9,380 nucleotides of DNA, taken from contig JAITQP010000205.1 of assembly GCA_031288885.1 (NCBI GenBank), positions 1-9,380 on the forward strand, given 5' to 3'. Numbering within the stretch: position 1 is the first letter of the stretch; the number at the start of each line of letters is the position of its first letter. The notes beneath the pieces were generated by a model. That model saw only the letters and a list, made by a program, of their open reading frames with translations. It did no database searches and was not told the origin of the DNA. Of this stretch, positions 7,801-9,380 are shown in pieces. The stretch is from Prevotellaceae bacterium. GTDB taxonomy: Bacteria > Bacteroidota > Bacteroidia > Bacteroidales > UBA932. The translations under genes and the position numbers were made by a program.

Positions 7801-9119
7801 GGTACACCCCCAAAACAACCCTGCTGGGGATGGACCAGCAGCACCAGTTCGACGCCCCGGGCTGGGACTTCGTTGCCGGATCGCAGAGCAGAGACTTTTG
7901 GGGAAACTTCTACGGAACCTCCACCGAGTACATGCTCACGCGCGCCTACCGCAACAGCTGGATCATTGGCGACTCCACCTTTATCAACCCGTTTACCATG
8001 ACCGCCGCCACCAACCTTTCCGCGCAGGCCTCCCTCGAGCCTTTCCGCGATTTGCGCATCGACCTCACGGCAACGCAAACCTACTCCAACAACCGAACGT
8101 GGTACGATATTAACAACAACGGCAGCGCCGCGCCCGTAGAGGCGGGGTCGTTTAGCATAAGCACCATCGCCATTTTCACGGCGTTTGAAAACCCCACCAG
8201 CGAAACCTACTACAAATCATACGCCTACAACCGCTTCAGCAGCTCGCGCATGGATGTTGCCGACGAGCTGGCGCGGAAAAAATACGGCGGCGCACCATTC
8301 CCAAGGGTGGACAGCACAGGGGGATACCCCAACGGATTTAGCGGGCTCTCGCAGGACGTGCTCATCCCATCCTTTGAGGCGGGATACCTCAACAAGACCG
8401 TCAACGACAAAACCATTCGCTACACCGACTTCCTCTCAAAAATCCCCCTGCCCAATTGGAAAGTAACCTACTCGGGGCTGGCGCGCATGGCCGCGCTCAA
8501 GCCCTTTGTGAAGTCGGCGAGCCTCTCGCACTCCTACGCCTCAACCTACAGCATAAACGCCTTTACCACCAACAGCAACTACGTGGAGAAGCCCAACGAG
8601 AGGGACGCGCAGGGCGACTTCTTCTCCCCCTACAGCATTGCCACCGTCAGCCTCGACGAGCGGATAACGCTGGGAAGCCTCGACGTAACGTGGCAAAACG
8701 GAATACAAACCCGCGTGGAGCTCCGCAAAAACAGGCGCGTGGATCTTAGCATGACCAACAACCAGATTATCGAAAACAACGCATGGGAGGGCGCCGCCGG
8801 AGCGGGGTACACCTTTACCAAGATGCCGCAGATATTTCGCTTTAGCGAACGGCAGGCCGCCACAACCCCCTTCACCCTCCGCGCAGACTTCACCTACCGC
8901 AACGGCAAAAACCTCATCCGCAAGCTCGCGGAGGACACCCACCAAATCACCGACGGGCGCCGCAACATGGCCTTCAAGTTCACCGGCGACTACGACATCC
9001 TCAAAGACCTCACCTTCCGCGTCTTTTTCGACTGGACGGAGAACAACCCCTACGTTTCCGCCGTAAACACCGAAAACATCTCCTTCGGCTTCAGCCTCCG
9101 ATACGTGCTCGGAGTTTAG
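1818..9119 (+). CDS. sprA: T9SS outer-membrane translocon protein SprA (Sov)
   Basis: SprA (Sov in Porphyromonas) is the giant outer-membrane beta-barrel through which T9SS cargo leaves the cell. In Flavobacterium johnsoniae it forms a single-chain 36-strand barrel that works with PorV and a plug protein. The 2433-aa length is normal for the family. A signal peptide is visible at residues 1-26, with hydrophobic core FSLTFSLTAAIALWA (7-21) and likely cleavage after SMA (24-26). Family signatures in order include EAGNVSLPLSGSLITGSQ (219-236), YDANRHFFLAHYFRD (284-298), FPVLEPFG (559-566), the stretch from M743 with VTLDGEFAQLLPGHS, IDDFEASK (783-790) and AGFGSLDSRI (from 1526). A Lys-rich soluble insert lies at about 1873-1955. 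The protein ends in an amphipathic strand, LRYVLGV. Odd points: a TTG start, two short in-frame duplications and an EF-hand-like acidic loop (1142-1153). It is the last gene of the probable pdxA-ruvA-sprA unit. The presence of SprA implies the other T9SS components elsewhere in the genome. Confidence 0.96.
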   Translation: MGFIYRFSLTFSLTAAIALWATESMAAPSDEERRWEPAVKESDAYEVDYDEQSRLYTFYSKDQGKLGTPAKVMNSDEYRRYQFNNAVREAWTTRRSSEMSAASSSSGGITSKLIPDIKLKSSIVTNLLGSDLIKFNIQGVVEAIFGYNWTRTDNPTIPEQYRSHGAFDFKVNMQINATGSIGDRININFLNSTDVTYNFQNLLKINYQGDEDQIIQKIEAGNVSLPLSGSLITGSQTLFGVKTELKFGHLTIESIISEQKGQSSTINVKGGAQTTLFDIAADKYDANRHFFLAHYFRDRYNAALKYLPIIQSGVNITRLEVWVTNRNNRFDNSRNIIALDALGSGTGAPSNDRDMLYAELKNREAARSMATVNAVMEEKNLKQVEDFEKVENARRLTTGTDYRFNPQLGYISLNYPLNADEVLAVAFEYTMGGKTYRVGEFYDDGVAAPKPLFVKMLKGTNLSPRFRTWDLMMKNVYALGASQLSADNFILNVMYHDDAVGTNVPYLTEGNAKNLPLLQVLNLDNLNNAGNRYPDGRFDFVEGVTVFSSGFSSGGCIIFPVLEPFGKDLGDKIGYPTAGKYVYNELYDSTLVKARQFADKNKFRLTGSYKASSASEIMLSATNIPEGSVVVTAGGIKLIENVDYTVNYTLGRVQIINPVYLGSNVPLQVSMESMEMFAVVKKTLMGTNLKYRLSKDFRLGATILHLSERPLTQKVTYGDEPISNTIWGLNGSYSREVNLLTKMVDAIPLVETKAPSRVTLDGEFAQLLPGHSSSIGKSGTTYIDDFEASKMSVDLKQYTAWALGSTPEEVASAVGGRHFSGGKLTTVADRPLSNGYYRSLLAWYVIDPLFLRNISSTPTYMRNDQKQYCKNHYVREVDEKEIFPQKDIVIGREDAKISVLNVAYYPNERGPYNYIDFASGSGQLSSKGLTAGGSLRTPITNFGAMMRSLSITDFETSNIEYIEFWMLDPFIYTRSSPNRGKFANGRLYFNLGDVSEDVLKDARKSFENGLPYPYDTTLIEKTKWGYVPRVQSLVNTFDNNEAARAIQDVGYDGMTRSQARTFFENEHQYLSNIRGILSDNAMKVFENDPSNDLYHYYRGADYDEQRLGILDRYKRYNNLEGNSPVASGGLSTSSTTMPNTEDINQDNTLNELESYYEYYIDLSPEAISPEKVGQNYITDVRTVHVNDPDYGDHQTAHWYQFKIPVADGKAINNIEDFKSIRFMRMFLTGFDTSVVCRFAKLDLVRGEWRKYSYSLLETQEGLAQPETGMGTLDISAVSIEENSDRSPVNYLLPPGISRIIDNTTNQQVQRNEQAMMLTIGNLADGDARAAYKNATFDMRQFRRLIMDVHAEAINESRLRDNDLSIFVRIGNDYRYNYYEYEIPLKLTPHGRYADSQRELVWPASNRLDIPLSIFTDLKLERNARLRNTSGMTLTSVYEKADGKNTVRVVGNPNLGEVHVLMIGVKNPVHKGLMSQDDGLPKDGIVWVNEMRFTNFNEEGGWAANMRLAANFADFANVSLAGSMSRAGFGSLDSRILTRAQEDTYQYDVATNVELGKFFPVKWGVTLPLSFAFAENYIVPLYNPFDPDIKLQDALDRADPDEREHLRNTAIDYTMRRNLSLNNVRVAGSGEKRLGPADISNFTVGYAFSEELARDVNTERDYKKEQRVMGAYAYSTKPYVFEPFAKSEALKGNAWKIIRDVNVALYPNQYGFTTDLTDTYTEYIARSFYEGLKMTPIVFHEQVNNRSYMLGWDIARALKFTFSANNFARREISTGSEADTMPIDNAWRTKRYNHEFSLAYTLPLNKMPFLSWTNITSSYRATYAWEAPQVASGVGGMPYVGNTVRNSNNFQINGAFNLVTLYGKSTLLKGINQEMDGRAAKKKETKDVTFEKTKVTLVAGSRHTVKHNMKDATGIKVEAFDEEGKPVKVDMETLDNRTVAIRSATAQKNLRVVVTGKAPISDNPLLYAGKLSARTLMMLRSVTISYTRGGETMLPGYTPKTTLLGMDQQHQFDAPGWDFVAGSQSRDFWGNFYGTSTEYMLTRAYRNSWIIGDSTFINPFTMTAATNLSAQASLEPFRDLRIDLTATQTYSNNRTWYDINNNGSAAPVEAGSFSISTIAIFTAFENPTSETYYKSYAYNRFSSSRMDVADELARKKYGGAPFPRVDSTGGYPNGFSGLSQDVLIPSFEAGYLNKTVNDKTIRYTDFLSKIPLPNWKVTYSGLARMAALKPFVKSASLSHSYASTYSINAFTTNSNYVEKPNERDAQGDFFSPYSIATVSLDERITLGSLDVTWQNGIQTRVELRKNRRVDLSMTNNQIIENNAWEGAAGAGYTFTKMPQIFRFSERQAATTPFTLRADFTYRNGKNLIRKLAEDTHQITDGRRNMAFKFTGDYDILKDLTFRVFFDWTENNPYVSAVNTENISFGFSLRYVLGV
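3456..3479 (+). repeat. Perfect 12-bp tandem duplication inside sprA
   Basis: TTCTCCAGCGGC occurs twice back to back (3456-3467 and 3468-3479). In frame it encodes FSSG-FSSG (residues 547-554), directly before GCIIFPVLEPFG. From memory of the family, this loop is usually about four residues shorter before the IIFPVLEPFG motif, so the second copy looks like a recent in-frame duplication. Confidence 0.85.
5241..5276 (+). other. EF-hand-like acidic loop encoded in sprA (residues 1142-1153)
   Basis: The 12 residues DINQDNTLNELE place D, N, D, T, N and E at positions 1, 3, 5, 7, 9 and 12, with a hydrophobic Leu at position 8. This is the spacing of a canonical calcium-binding EF-hand or dockerin-type loop, except that position 6 is Asn instead of Gly. 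The following LESYYEYYIDLSP starts a beta-strand-like stretch, so flanking helices are not obvious. Calcium binding is inferred from spacing only. Confidence 0.4.
5302..5327 (+). repeat. Imperfect 15-bp direct repeat inside sprA
   Basis: TTAGCCCCGAA occurs at 5302-5312 and again at 5317-5327, a period of exactly 15 bp, so the frame is kept. The encoded peptide is LSPEA-ISPEK (residues 1162-1171). It may be a small tandem duplication that has begun to diverge. Confidence 0.6.
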
Positions 9120-9124
9120 CTATC

Positions 9125-9157
9125 AGTGATTAGTTATTAGTGATTAATGATTAATGG
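9125..9157. repeat. Degenerate heptad tandem repeat after sprA
   Basis: Four 7-bp units follow one another: AGTGATT (9125-9131), AGTTATT (9132-9138), AGTGATT (9139-9145) and AATGATT (9146-9152). A partial unit AATGG follows. The consensus is AGTGATT. The repeat begins six bases after the sprA stop codon and stands out as AT-rich against the GC-rich gene. It resembles the short heptamer repeats seen between genes in various bacteria. No open frame or hairpin explains it. Confidence 0.75.
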
Positions 9158-9162
9158 CGAAA

Positions 9163-9187
9163 TGTCTCGTCCTGCAAAAAGTTGACA
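9163..9187 (-). repeat. Probable terminal inverted repeat of the IS element
   Basis: The stretch begins TGTCTC and contains CTGCAAAAAGTTGACA (9172-9187). IS3-family ends usually start with TG and often carry a CTGC block followed by an A-run and GTTG-like bases, which matches. Orientation fits: the TG end faces away from the transposase. The mate is outside the window, so this rests on family resemblance alone. Confidence 0.45.
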
Positions 9188-9250
9188 GGTTACTACTGAT
9201 TTTCATTTGTTAAATGGTTATTCACTGATGTTAGTTGGTTATGGTTGTTG

Positions 9251-9310
9251 CTAACTTTCGTCTTTTTTCCCGTCGCCCTGTAGGGCGACGGGAAAAAAGG
9301 CGAAAGTTAG
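9251..9310. repeat. Nearly perfect 29-bp inverted repeat (hairpin)
   Basis: The arms are 9251-9279 and 9282-9310, with only GT (9280-9281) between them; a real loop would open a few base pairs. The single non-Watson-Crick position is 9261/9300, which is a U-G wobble in + strand RNA and an A-C mismatch in minus-strand RNA. The GC-rich core is flanked by six T on one side and six A on the other, which pair with each other. No unpaired U-run follows in either direction, so it is not a textbook intrinsic terminator. It may still end or block transcription between sprA and the transposase. The right arm contains the transposase stop codon. Confidence 0.9.
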
Positions 9311-9380
9311 GCAGCCCGGTGCACCTCCTCCGGCGTTCTGAAGCCTAAGGACAGGTGCGGACGGCGCGTATTGTACATCT
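9307..9380 (-). CDS. IS3-family-like transposase, C-terminal end (partial)
   Basis: Read on the minus strand, 9378 to 9307 gives MYNTRRPHLSLGFRTPEEV followed by HRAA and a TAA stop (9309-9307). YNxxRPHxSLGxxTPxEV is the classic C-terminal signature of integrase-core (rve, DDE) transposases of the IS3/IS481 type. It lies shortly after the catalytic Glu. The initial Met here is almost certainly internal, because the frame continues past the window edge, where the catalytic residues should be. The stop codon lies inside the right arm of the 29-bp hairpin. The gene converges on sprA. IS3 versus IS481 cannot be settled from 23 residues. Confidence 0.85.
   Translation of the reverse strand, partial: MYNTRRPHLSLGFRTPEEVHRAA

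Larger units (their letters stand above)
9163..9380 (-). mobile_element. Right-end part of an IS3-like insertion sequence
   Basis: A transposase C-terminus on the minus strand runs off the window edge. About 120 bases past its stop codon is a sequence that looks like an IS3-family end (9163-9187). Between the two lie a long hairpin (9251-9310) and 63 bases of AT-rich DNA in which nothing else is recognised. The inner boundary is the window edge, so completeness, the left end and the target-site duplication cannot be seen. If 9163 is the true end, the element inserted 43 bp behind the sprA stop codon, next to the heptad repeat. Confidence 0.6.

Noticed and set aside
7407..8078. A 223-codon minus-strand frame opposite sprA, and similar ones at 4383-5021 and 1242-1763
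   Set aside because: Same reason: all are embedded antisense shadows without domains or start signals.
9182..9209. Promoter-like TTGACA (9182-9187) with TTCATTTG (9202-9209)
   Set aside because: The -7 element misses the conserved A, no gene follows on the + strand, and the TTGACA is better explained as part of the predicted IS end.
9120..9250. A CRISPR array or small RNA gene in the AT-rich tail
   Set aside because: The repeat units are only 7 bp with no spacers, and no tRNA-like or other RNA fold was recognised.
9251..9310. Hairpin as a classical intrinsic terminator for sprA or the transposase
   Set aside because: No free U-run follows the stem in either direction; the T6 and A6 tracts pair with each other. 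A terminator role is possible but not shown.

Overview
The window most likely comes from a member of the Bacteroidota, probably a Bacteroidales-like lineage with GC-rich coding DNA. The main evidence is a full-length SprA/Sov-type outer-membrane protein, the translocon of the type IX secretion system (T9SS), which is confined to that phylum. A Bacteroidota-style PdxA and a Bacteroidota-type -7 element (TAnnTTTG) in front of the first gene agree. The coding DNA is rich in G/C at third codon positions, so many long open frames appear on the opposite strand. These look like shadows, not genes.

Layout: positions 1-122 are an AT-rich leader with a candidate promoter. Three genes follow on the + strand, closely packed: pdxA (123-1190), ruvA (1218-1805, 27-nt gap) and sprA (1818-9119, 12-nt gap). 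They are probably one transcription unit. The products serve separate jobs: vitamin B6 synthesis, Holliday-junction processing and protein export across the outer membrane. The linkage therefore looks like conserved gene order and not a shared pathway. sprA appears to start at TTG, because the only in-frame ATG nearby would remove the signal peptide.

Downstream of sprA the DNA becomes AT-rich. It holds a degenerate 7-bp tandem repeat (about 9125-9157), then a probable right end of an IS3-like insertion sequence (from about 9163). A nearly perfect 29-bp hairpin (9251-9310) follows, and then the last 23 codons of a transposase on the minus strand (9307-9380, cut by the window edge). The element therefore sits just behind sprA and points toward it.

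I do not see an undescribed multi-gene system here. The points most worth a second look are inside known genes or at the insertion-sequence end: an altered substrate-loop motif in PdxA, an EF-hand-like acidic loop and two in-frame micro-duplications in SprA, the TTG start, the heptad repeat and the long hairpin overlapping the transposase stop codon.
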